8,123 nucleotides of DNA from an uncultured Collinsella sp. GTDB lineage: Bacteria; Actinomycetota; Coriobacteriia; Coriobacteriales; Coriobacteriaceae. Below, piece after piece: positions 1 through 5,907 of the stretch. The position numbers and the translations under genes are program-made. The notes under the pieces were generated by a model, which saw only the letters and a program-made list of their open reading frames with translations, ran no database searches and was not told where the DNA came from. Each line of letters opens with the position of its first letter. Position 1 is the first letter of the stretch. The stretch is from assembly GCA_937896835.1 (NCBI GenBank), contig CALBOJ010000115.1:1-8123 (forward strand), read 5' to 3'.

Positions 1-1075
1 GCACGCTGGTGTAGCGCTCGCCATCGACGTCGTAGGCCACGCACACCTTGATGGTGTCGAAGGCCGAAAGCACGTCGAGCTTAGTCAGGGCGATATCGGT
101 GAGGCCGTTGACGCGTGAGGCGTAGTTGGCGATGGGGCCGTCGAACCAGCCGCAGCGACGACGGCGACCGGTGGTCACACCGTACTCATAGCCCTCCTCG
201 GTCAGCGTGTGACCGGCCTCGGACTCATAGGAAAGCTCGGTGGGCATGGGGCCCGAACCGACGCGGGTGATATAGGCCTTCATGACGCCCAGCACGCGGT
301 CGACGTTCTTCATGCCCACGCCGGAGCCGGTGATGGCGCCGCCGGCGGTGCAGTTGGAAGACGTCACGTACGGATAGGTGCCGTGGTCGATGTCGAGCAA
401 CGTCGCTTGGGCGCCCTCAAACAGCAGGTCCTTGCCCTCATCGATCATGTTGTTGAGCAGCAGGCTCGTCTCGGTGATGTAGGGACGCAGGCGCTCGGCC
501 ATGGGCAGGTACTCGTCGCAAATCTGGTCCACGGTGTAGGTGGGCAGGTTGTAGATGAGCTCGAGCTCGGGGTTCACGCGGGCGAGAGCGGTCTCCAGCT
601 TGTCGCGGAACAGCGCCTCGTCCAGCATATCCTGCATGCGCAGGCCAATGCGGGCCATCTTGTCCTGATAGCACGGACCGATACCGCGCTTGGTGGTACC
701 GATGTTCTTCTTGCCGAGCTTCTGCTCAAAGGCGCCATCCAGGTCGATGTGGTACGGCATGATGACATGCGCGTTGCCGCTAATCTTGAGGTTCTTGGTG
801 GTGATGCCGTCGGCCTCGAACATGTCGATCTCCTCAAGGACAACCTTGGGGTTGACGACGCAGCCGTTACCGATCACCGACACATGGTCGGAATACATGA
901 TGCCGGAGGGCACCTGGTGCAGGCCGTACTTCTTGCCGTTGACGACGATGGTGTGGCCGGCGTTGTTGCCGCCCGAGTAGCGCACGACGGCATCGAAGTC
1001 GCCGGCGACCAGGTCGCAGATCTTACCCTTGCCCTCATCGCCCCACTGGGCACCGACCAAAACGGTTGACGGCAT
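1..1075 (-). CDS. purA: Adenylosuccinate synthetase (partial, C-terminus beyond window)
   Basis: PurA makes adenylosuccinate from IMP and aspartate using GTP, the first committed step from IMP to AMP in the cytoplasm. Reading the minus strand from 1075 gives 358 codons before the window edge; the family is usually about 430 residues, so roughly 70 are missing. The N-terminus carries the P-loop-like GAQWGDEGKGK at residues 8-18, with the catalytic Asp13, and GGNNAGHT at 35-42, with the catalytic His41. The KRGIGP segment near residue 130 and the VTSSNCTAGG stretch near 240 also fit. The ATG at 1075 has AAGGAG (1081-1086) five bases upstream, which fixes the start. The gene lies 93 bases downstream of dnaB on the same strand with no terminator visible between them, so co-transcription is likely. 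The dnaB-purA adjacency also occurs in other Gram-positive bacteria. Identification is secure. Confidence 0.97.
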   Translation of the reverse strand, partial: MPSTVLVGAQWGDEGKGKICDLVAGDFDAVVRYSGGNNAGHTIVVNGKKYGLHQVPSGIMYSDHVSVIGNGCVVNPKVVLEEIDMFEADGITTKNLKISGNAHVIMPYHIDLDGAFEQKLGKKNIGTTKRGIGPCYQDKMARIGLRMQDMLDEALFRDKLETALARVNPELELIYNLPTYTVDQICDEYLPMAERLRPYITETSLLLNNMIDEGKDLLFEGAQATLLDIDHGTYPYVTSSNCTAGGAITGSGVGMKNVDRVLGVMKAYITRVGSGPMPTELSYESEAGHTLTEEGYEYGVTTGRRRRCGWFDGPIANYASRVNGLTDIALTKLDVLSAFDTIKVCVAYDVDGERYTSV

Positions 1076-1168
1076 GTTTACTCCTTACATTCATGGACTG
1101 TCTACGCGCCACGCCGGCACGCAGAAGCACAAAACATTCCCAGTATACCCGTGCAACGGGCGCCTGTC

Positions 1169-2560
1169 CTACTCCTCGGCATGTGCCCCATCAAGCTCAT
1201 AGAACTTGGTGGATGCCGGCAGGAACATCAGGTCGACGTCGCCGATCGGGCCCGAACGGTTCTTGGCCACGACGATACGCGTAACGCCCTCGTCGGGTCG
1301 ATCGTCGCGCGAGGCTTCGGCCTCGTCGGCGGAGCGGTCCAAGAACATAACGATATCGGCGTCCTGCTCGATGGAGCCCGATTCACGAAGGTCGGAAAGC
1401 TGCGGGCGCTTGCCGGTACGGGATTCGACCTGACGCGAGAGCTGCGACAGCGCGATGAGCGGGATCTTGAGTTCCTTGGCCATGATCTTCAGACCACGCG
1501 ACATCTCGGAGACCTCGACGGTACGGCTCTCGGAGCGGCGTCCCGGCGGAGGACTCACCAGCTGCAGGTAGTCCAGGATGATGATGGCCTTCTCCTTGTT
1601 GTGGAGCATGCGGCGGCTCTTGGCGCGAATCTCGGTCACCGTGGTGCCGGGCGTATCGTCAATCAGAATATCAAGCTTGGACAAGGTCTGCGTGGCCTCG
1701 TTGATATTGGCCCACTGCTCGGGGCTAATGCGACCCATGCGAAAATCACTGATCGAAATCATGGCATAGGCGCAAATCAGGCGCTGGGCAATTTCCTTGC
1801 CCGACATCTCCAGCGAGAAAAAGCCGACGGTGTAGCCCGCAGCGGCGGCATTGAGCGCCAGGTTTAGAGCGAACGAGGTCTTACCCACGGCGGGGCGGGC
1901 GCCGATAATGATGAGCTGGCCCTCACGGAAGCCCATAAGCATGCGGTCGAGTGAGGGGAAGCCCGTGGGCACGCCCGCTGCCTGGCCACCGGCCTGGCAC
2001 ACTTCCTCGGCCTCGTTATAGGCCTCGACCATAAACTCGGTCAGTGTCTTGTAGCTCGACTTAACCTCGCGCGCCGTAACCTTGAGCAGCTTGCTCTCGG
2101 CCAGCTCCACGATCTCTTTAGTATCGGTGGGGGCGTTGTAGGCCAGCGCGTTAATCTCGTTGGTGGCGCCAATCAGCTCACGCAGCATCGAGTCGCGACG
2201 AACGATGGCGGCATGGTGCTGCCAGTTGACGAGCGACAGGGTCTGACCCATCAGCTCCAAAATGTACGCCTCGCCGCCCACGGCATCGAGCTTGTTGATG
2301 CTTCGCAGGTAATCGATCAGCGAGATGGAGTCGATGGGGATGCGACTATTGTACATATCGACCATCGCGGTATAGATGGTCTTATGAATGGGCCGGTAGA
2401 AATCATCGGGCTGCAGCTCGACCTGGGCTTCTTCGACCACCTCGGGCGATAGCAGCATGGCGGCCAGTACGTTGGCCTCTGCATCTTGGTTTTGGGGGAG
2501 ACCCAACTTGGAGCCGCGGTCCTCGACCGTCAGCCATGTCTCCCTATCGTCATATGCCAT
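1169..2560 (-). CDS. dnaB: Replicative DNA helicase DnaB
   Basis: DnaB is the hexameric helicase that unwinds DNA 5' to 3' at the replication fork and recruits primase. The 463-residue product is of normal family length. An N-terminal DnaB domain (from LPQNQDAEANVLAAML at about residue 21 to about 130) precedes a RecA-fold motor. The motor has Walker A GARPAVGKT at 220-228, Walker B IIILDYLQLV near 326-335, the QLSRQVESR / LRESGSIEQDAD motifs near 373-402, and the KNRSGP arginine-finger region at 433-438. Three in-frame ATGs occur at 2572, 2566 and 2560. I chose 2560 because GAGG (2567-2570) sits six bases ahead of it; the alternative at 2572 adds MRML. In related genomes dnaB follows rplI closely; here 3.1 kb of mobile DNA separates them. 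No intein is present. Confidence 0.96.
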   Translation of the reverse strand: MAYDDRETWLTVEDRGSKLGLPQNQDAEANVLAAMLLSPEVVEEAQVELQPDDFYRPIHKTIYTAMVDMYNSRIPIDSISLIDYLRSINKLDAVGGEAYILELMGQTLSLVNWQHHAAIVRRDSMLRELIGATNEINALAYNAPTDTKEIVELAESKLLKVTAREVKSSYKTLTEFMVEAYNEAEEVCQAGGQAAGVPTGFPSLDRMLMGFREGQLIIIGARPAVGKTSFALNLALNAAAAGYTVGFFSLEMSGKEIAQRLICAYAMISISDFRMGRISPEQWANINEATQTLSKLDILIDDTPGTTVTEIRAKSRRMLHNKEKAIIILDYLQLVSPPPGRRSESRTVEVSEMSRGLKIMAKELKIPLIALSQLSRQVESRTGKRPQLSDLRESGSIEQDADIVMFLDRSADEAEASRDDRPDEGVTRIVVAKNRSGPIGDVDLMFLPASTKFYELDGAHAEE

Positions 2561-2593
2561 GAGCATCCTCATTCATATCGCTTGCGAGCATCC

Positions 2594-2602
2594 ATAGTAT
2601 CA
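2594..2602 (-). promoter_or_regulatory. Candidate extended -10 promoter for dnaB
   Basis: On the minus strand TGATACTAT (2602 to 2594) resembles an extended -10 element (TGn plus TANNAT) and ends 33 bases before the chosen dnaB start. No good -35 hexamer lies 16-18 bases upstream. It is the best promoter-like signal left in the 100 bases between the inserted transposon and dnaB, and dnaB is cut off from the rplI transcript by a terminator plus the insertion. This is a weak call made by eye. Confidence 0.3.
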
Positions 2603-2665
2603 GCCACAGCTTTAAATCGAGGCGCGCCTTAACAATCATCACCGAACCAAACGGGCGAACGGTCC

Positions 2666-2673
2666 CTTATGTA
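2666..2673 (+). repeat. Left target-site duplication of the IS1595-type transposon
   Basis: The sequence cttatgta abuts the left terminal repeat and matches cttatgtg at 5789-5796, which abuts the right one, at 7 of 8 positions. Eight base pairs is the usual duplication length for IS1595-family elements. The single mismatch could be later mutation. Confidence 0.65.
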
Positions 2674-2686
2674 CGTTGTGTTAGAC
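2674..2686 (+). repeat. Outer part of the transposon left terminal inverted repeat
   Basis: The 13 bases cgttgtgttagac are an exact inverted copy of 5776-5788. The repeat stops abruptly here because an IS3 element starts at 2687. Its inner part, cgctttggata, is found on the other side of that insertion at 3973-3983. Confidence 0.85.
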
Positions 2687-3919
2687 GGGACTGCGGACGA
2701 TTTCTTGGACCGTTACGCGGCCCTTCCCAGCGCGGCGCGGAACTCGGCCGGCGTGCGGCCGCCGAGCGCATCGCTGCGCCTCTCCGTATTGTATCGGCCG
2801 ATCCAGCCCCCCGAGCTCCTCGATGAAGCGAGCAGGGGTCCAGCCCGACCAGTCCCTGCCGTGCCAGAACTCCCTCTTGAGCAGGCCGAAGAAGCCCTCC
2901 ATCGCCGCGTTGTCCGGGCTGCAGCCCTTGGCGGACATGCTCCTGGCGAGGCCGTGCCCCTCGCAGATCGAGATCCAGCCGGGCCAGCGGTAGTGGCCGC
3001 CGCGGTCGGAGTGGATGACGGGGCGCTCGCCGGGCGCGAGCAGCGCGCAGGCGTCCTCGAGCGTCGAGTTGGCGAGCGCGGCGTCCGGTCTCTCGCCGGC
3101 CCTCCACGCCACGACCGAGGAGTCGAAGCAGTCCCTGATGGCCGACAGGTAGACCTTCCTGCCGGAGGGCAGCCTGAACTCGGTGATGTCGGTGAGCCAC
3201 AGGAAGTTCGGCAGGGCCGAGCGGAAGTCGCGGCGCACGAGGTTCGGCGGGGCCGGCGTCGGCTCGCCCGCATAGGAGCTGTAGGGCCTCCTCTTCCTCC
3301 TCATCCACCTGGGGACCAGGCCCTCCTCGCGCATGATGCGGAGGACGACCTTCTCCGAGGCGCGCACGGGCTCGTCGAGCTCGCGCAGGCGCGCCGTCAC
3401 GAAGCGGTACCCCCGCGCCCCCTCGCCGTCCTCGGTGAAGATCCTGCGCACGAGCGCGCGCAGGGGCGCGCGCCGGTCGGGCCTCGCGATCGCGCGGCGC
3501 TGGTACTCATAGGAGCTCTTTGATATCCCCAAGGAACTCGTGAGTTCTCTCAAGGACCACTTCCCGCACGGCCTCAGGCGGTCTATCACCAGGGTCTTCT
3601 CCCTGTTCGACATCCCGTCGAGGCTCGCGGCTTTTAAAACGTCCTGCACCGCCCTCAGCACCGCGTTCTCGAGCCTGAGCCGCTCGATCAGGGCGTCCTT
3701 GTCCTCCGGGTCGATGTCGGGGTAGTCGGGGCCGTCCCCGACGAGTCGCGGCAGGTCCATTCCTCCACCGGCCCTTCCCGCGGGCTTGCGCACGTCCCTG
3801 ATCCAGCGCCAGACGGACGTCTTGCCGGGCCCGCCGAGTATCTCGGTTATCTCCATGACGGTGAGCCCGGCGCCGCGAAGCGCCCTGGCCCTCTCCACCA
3901 TTCTCCTACTGTATGCCAT
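2681..3919 (-). CDS. IS3-family transposase, fused OrfAB, C-terminus frameshifted
   Basis: This is the DDE transposase that cuts and joins the IS3 ends. The start at 3919 (MAYSRRMVERARALRGAGLT) has GGAG at 3925-3928, five bases upstream. Residues 1-50 form a helix-turn-helix of OrfA type, residues 70-98 a leucine-containing helix, and OrfB begins near MSNREKTLVIDRL at 103. The retroviral-type core has Asp244 (LTDITEF), Asp305 (HSDRGGHY) and Glu341 (DNAAMEGFF), an exact D-35-E spacing. After residue 371 the frame leaves the family consensus at a run of six G (2807-2812). The usual ending, WIGRYNTERRSDALGG and TPAEFRAALGRAA with a stop at 2713, lies in another frame, consistent with one inserted G; repaired length would be 401. 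As read, the protein has 412 residues and runs through the IS end to a TAA at 2681-2683, outside the element. Activity is doubtful. Confidence 0.88.
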   Translation of the reverse strand: MAYSRRMVERARALRGAGLTVMEITEILGGPGKTSVWRWIRDVRKPAGRAGGGMDLPRLVGDGPDYPDIDPEDKDALIERLRLENAVLRAVQDVLKAASLDGMSNREKTLVIDRLRPCGKWSLRELTSSLGISKSSYEYQRRAIARPDRRAPLRALVRRIFTEDGEGARGYRFVTARLRELDEPVRASEKVVLRIMREEGLVPRWMRRKRRPYSSYAGEPTPAPPNLVRRDFRSALPNFLWLTDITEFRLPSGRKVYLSAIRDCFDSSVVAWRAGERPDAALANSTLEDACALLAPGERPVIHSDRGGHYRWPGWISICEGHGLARSMSAKGCSPDNAAMEGFFGLLKREFWHGRDWSGWTPARFIEELGGLDRPIQYGEAQRCARRPHAGRVPRRAGKGRVTVQEIVRSPV

Positions 3920-3969
3920 GCGGACTCCGTTCCGGACCTCAACGGTCCAACTATTTTGTCCGCAGTCCC
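2687..3969 (-). mobile_element. IS3-family insertion sequence nested in the transposon left end
   Basis: The element is 1,283 bp, normal for IS3. Its ends are inverted repeats of 28/29 bases. Both begin gggactgcggac and both end ttggaccgtt, with a variable middle and one single-base length difference (2687-2714 and 3941-3969). The flanks carry a 3-bp duplication, gac at 2684-2686 and 3970-3972, within the 3-5 bp range known for IS3. It holds one transposase gene with the OrfA and OrfB parts fused in a single frame, transcribed toward dnaB. The boundaries are supported because removing the element and one gac restores the terminal repeat of the surrounding transposon. Confidence 0.9.
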
Positions 3970-3972
3970 GAC

Positions 3973-3983
3973 CGCTTTGGATA
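3973..3983 (+). repeat. Inner part of the transposon left terminal inverted repeat, displaced by IS3
   Basis: The 11 bases cgctttggata continue the repeat broken at 2686. The right end reads cactttggata at the same place, so 10 of 11 positions match. This is the evidence that IS3 jumped into an existing transposon end rather than landing beside it. Confidence 0.85.
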
Positions 3984-3996
3984 CTGGGACTTTTCC

Positions 3997-4002
3997 TATA
4001 AT
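3997..4002 (+). promoter_or_regulatory. Candidate -10 of the lnu-like gene promoter
   Basis: A perfect TATAAT lies 40 bases ahead of the ATG at 4043. At 16-18 bp spacing the -35 region would fall at about 3973-3980, inside the inner part of the split transposon repeat, and shows only a weak hexamer (GCTTTG or CTTTGG). The IS3 element ends 27 bases upstream of the -10, so the core promoter seems to have survived the insertion, but anything further upstream has been replaced. Confidence 0.5.
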
Positions 4003-4031
4003 CTTTCTTGCTTAGATAGCAGGCGAAAGCG

Positions 4032-4037
4032 AAGGAG
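4032..4037 (+). promoter_or_regulatory. Ribosome binding site of the lnu-like gene
   Basis: AAGGAG lies five bases ahead of the ATG at 4043 and decides the start. It overlaps the 8-base palindrome ggagctcc at 4034-4041, which is too short for me to claim regulation. Confidence 0.7.
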
Positions 4038-4042
4038 CTCCT

Positions 4043-4537
4043 ATGGTCACCAAGGATGATGCGTGTTGGATAATCGGCCTTTCCGCAGGTGCGGGCATTG
4101 GCGTATACCTTGATGGCGGCTGGGGCATCGATGCGCTTGTCGGGCGTGAGACCAGGGCTCATAACGACATCGACCTGTTCGTTCAGCGCGGGGATTACCA
4201 AAGGTTCGTGGATCTAATTGCTGATGAGGGGTTTTCCGAGGTGGCTGCATCTTTCACCACCGAAGATCACACGGTGTGGCAAGACGAGGCGGGGCGCATC
4301 GTCGACCTGCATTGCTTCGATTTCGCCGAGAATGGCGATATTCTGTATCAGGGAGATCGTTTTCCCGGGGAGGTCTTTTCGGGGAGGGGGCGCATCGGCG
4401 AGGTGGAGGTGTCGTGCATCGACCCCGAAAGCCAGCTGTTGTTTCACTTGGGCTATCAGCATGACGAGCACGACGCCCACGATGTCATGCTCCTATGCCG
4501 TGAGTACGGTTTCGACGTTCCCGAAGAATATCGCTAG
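4043..4537 (+). CDS. Lincosamide nucleotidyltransferase-like protein (Lnu(A)/Lnu(C) type)
   Basis: Enzymes of this group add a nucleotide from ATP or GTP to a hydroxyl of lincomycin or clindamycin and so inactivate the drug in the cytoplasm. The 164-residue product matches the small single-domain Lnu proteins in length (about 160-165). It shows the nucleotidyltransferase signature LDGGWGIDAL at residues 23-32, the metal-binding pair Asp42 and Asp44 in HNDIDL, a third acidic position in VDLH (Asp88), and the C-terminal block CIDPESQLLFHLGY at 125-138 followed by an acidic helix. Lnu(A) as I recall it has the parallel blocks WLDGGWGVD, HRDIDI and AQLLFHSGY. The gene is the transposon's passenger, convergent with the transposase, and looks less GC-rich than its neighbours, which suggests separate origin. 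No frameshift is seen. The true substrate could instead be an aminoglycoside or unknown, so I give no allele name. Confidence 0.82.
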   Translation: MVTKDDACWIIGLSAGAGIGVYLDGGWGIDALVGRETRAHNDIDLFVQRGDYQRFVDLIADEGFSEVAASFTTEDHTVWQDEAGRIVDLHCFDFAENGDILYQGDRFPGEVFSGRGRIGEVEVSCIDPESQLLFHLGYQHDEHDAHDVMLLCREYGFDVPEEYR

Positions 4538-4566
4538 CTGTTGCTATTTGCATCGGGGCACGACTT

Positions 4567-4589
4567 CAGCGCTTGCCGCAGATGCGCTG
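4567..4589. repeat. Hairpin between convergent passenger and transposase genes
   Basis: The sequence cagcgc at 4567-4572 and gcgctg at 4584-4589 can form a 6-bp GC-rich stem with an 11-base loop, placed in the 71-base gap between the two converging stop codons. No T-run follows on either strand, so it is not a standard intrinsic terminator. It may still slow transcription. Confidence 0.35.
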
Positions 4590-4608
4590 CGCCAGACCGC
4601 CCTGGACA

Positions 4609-5690
4609 TCACGCCACGCCGTATATGGCCCTCCGCGCACGCGAGTCCCATTTCGCCTGCTTGATCCAGTACTCGTAGAACGGATAGGGGGTCACCTTGT
4701 ACTGGCGCCAGGTCTTCTCGTACGTGCCGCGGGCTGCCTGCCTCACTATGAGCTCGGCGAGCTCGTCCGCGCTCCTGCGGACCTTGAAGCACCATGTCCA
4801 CTTGAACCAGGCGAGGTAGTTCTCGAGGCGTCTCGTGGAGACACCCCGGAACCTGCCGATGAAGTGCCTCATCTGGGAGTGGAGGCTGTTCACCCTGTTG
4901 ATGGCGTGCTCCTCCCTCTTGCTGGCGATGTGCGCGCCGACGCCGAGGGCGGGCAGGACGCGGCGGTACACGTGCGCACGGTCCGTCGAGATTATCGCGC
5001 CGACCGCGAGCTTGTCGGCGAGCAGCTCCCTGGCTGCCGCTCGTCGAGGCCGCCCCTCCCCGCGATCTCGTAGAAGATGTCGCCGGCGTCGTTGATGCCG
5101 GTGAGCACGCATATCTTCTCGTGCCCGTCGGTTCCCTGCGACCTTGTGCGGGGCTTCCTGGGCATGCCGGACTCCGACCTGGAGCGGTTTCCCTTGAAGC
5201 TCTCCCTGAAGAAGCACTCGTCGAGCTCGGCCCCGCCGCCGGCCTCCACGCGGAAGGCGGGCATGCGCTTGGCCATGGCCTCGAGCAGCCTGTGGCGCAT
5301 GAAGAACGCCGTCTTGAGGCACACGCCGCACTTTTCCGCCGACTCGCGCAGCGGGAGCATGTCCACGTGGCACTCCGCGAACCTCATCCAGGCCGACCTG
5401 TCGAGCTTGGTGGTGGAGAAGATGCGCATGGTGGCGTCGATGAAGGTCCTGGCGCACCCTCGGCAGAGGAACCGCTGACGGCCGCACCCGTCTCGCCCCC
5501 TCTTCACGTAATGCGGGGAGCCGCACCAGGGGCAGGCTCTGTCGGGATCGTCTTCCGCCCCCTCGCTTGCCGCGAGTTCGAAAAGCTCCGCGTCTATCAG
5601 CGCCTTGAGCGATCTCAGGGCCCTGCTCTTCTCGGTAGCCGTCATCTGCGGGAGGAACTGCCTCGTCAGCTGGGTGAGCACGTCTTCCAT
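4609..5690 (-). pseudogene. IS1595-family (ISXO2-like) transposase, frameshifted
   Basis: This is the transposase of the outer transposon. The start at 5690 (MEDVLTQLTRQFLPQM) has GGAGG at 5696-5700, five bases upstream; an upstream in-frame ATG at 5702 is less well spaced. An N-terminal zinc ribbon has CPWC at 53-56 and CRGC at 76-79. The ISXO2-like catalytic domain begins with Asp157 in ELDECFF. After about residue 218 (GRGGLDER) the frame changes near 5037-5040. The continuation, starting AARELLADKL, carries the second Asp (IISTDRAHVY) and the typical RGVSTRRLENYLAWFKW block, and stops with TGA at 4609-4611. The change equals one missing base or a -1 shift. No slippery heptamer is visible, and IS1595 transposases are normally encoded in one frame, so I read it as a mutation. 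The full product would be about 360 residues. A sequencing error is possible. Confidence 0.85.
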
Positions 5691-5764
5691 TGCAACCTCC
5701 ATCTCTCCTGATGATGGAATTGTCGCAACCGGGGCCCCGTCGCGTGTACTGCGTGCAGGACACT

Positions 5765-5788
5765 TATCCAAAGTGGTCTAACACAACG
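5765..5788 (-). repeat. Transposon right terminal inverted repeat (intact)
   Basis: Read on the minus strand this end starts cgttgtgttagacc and continues actttggata. It matches the reconstructed left end at 23 of 24 positions and then diverges. It lies 74 bases upstream of the transposase start at 5690. Confidence 0.85.
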
Positions 5789-5796
5789 CTTATGTG
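5789..5796 (+). repeat. Right target-site duplication of the IS1595-type transposon
   Basis: The sequence cttatgtg directly follows the right terminal inverted repeat and pairs with cttatgta at 2666-2673, differing only in the last base. Joining the two flanks through one copy gives the inferred original rplI-dnaB spacer. Confidence 0.65.
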
Positions 5797-5836
5797 GGAC
5801 TGCATCTCAATGTATGACGTGACACCCACTCAGCGC

Positions 5837-5875
5837 AAAAAATAAAAGGGCGCCCCGGTCTCCCAGAGCGCCCTT
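5837..5875 (-). terminator. Rho-independent terminator after rplI
   Basis: On the minus strand the arm AAGGGCGC (5875-5868) pairs with GCGCCCTT (5853-5846) around a 14-base loop, and the transcript then runs into TTTTATTTTTT (5847-5837). It starts 32 bases after the rplI stop codon, so the rpsF-ssb-rpsR-rplI operon ends here, before the transposon and dnaB. Confidence 0.88.
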
Positions 5876-5907
5876 CTTAGAACAAGATTGTTGCGTTGCA
5901 GCAAATG

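Larger units (their letters stand above)
2674..5788. mobile_element. IS1595-family transposon carrying an lnu-type passenger gene (interrupted by an IS3 element)
   Basis: The unit is bounded by inverted repeats: cgttgtgttagac at 2674-2686 and its complement at 5776-5788. The left repeat is split by an IS3 insertion and resumes at 3973-3983. Once rejoined, left and right ends agree at 23 of 24 positions. Immediately outside are cttatgta (2666-2673) and cttatgtg (5789-5796), a 7-of-8 match to the 8-bp duplication expected for IS1595 elements. Inside are a plus-strand nucleotidyltransferase gene (4043-4537) and a convergent minus-strand IS1595-type transposase (4609-5690). Without the IS3 insert and its duplication the element is about 1,829 bp. 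IS1595 elements with passenger genes are a known class (transporter IS), and MTnSag1 with lnu(C) is a described example. A split repeat and a frameshifted transposase suggest it is no longer autonomous. Confidence 0.85.

Noticed and set aside
209..1069. A 286-codon plus-strand open frame opposite purA
   Set aside because: The minus strand encodes unmistakable PurA motifs through this region; the opposite frame is a low-complexity His/Ala/Gly/Val/Asp shadow.
2669..3523. A plus-strand open frame of 284 codons across the IS3 element
   Set aside because: It is antisense to the DDE transposase core, rich in Arg/Ala/Pro as expected for a GC-rich shadow, and starts outside the IS end.
2674..5788. 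A composite transposon formed by two insertion sequences flanking the resistance-type gene
   Set aside because: The two insertion sequences belong to different families. The outer inverted repeats belong to one IS1595-type element, and the IS3 has its own 3-bp duplication inside it, so nesting explains the data better.
5796..5803. The host flank gggactgc repeats the first eight bases of the IS3 terminal repeat at 2687
   Set aside because: The match is only eight bases, lies outside the transposon, and is not needed to explain either insertion; probably coincidence.
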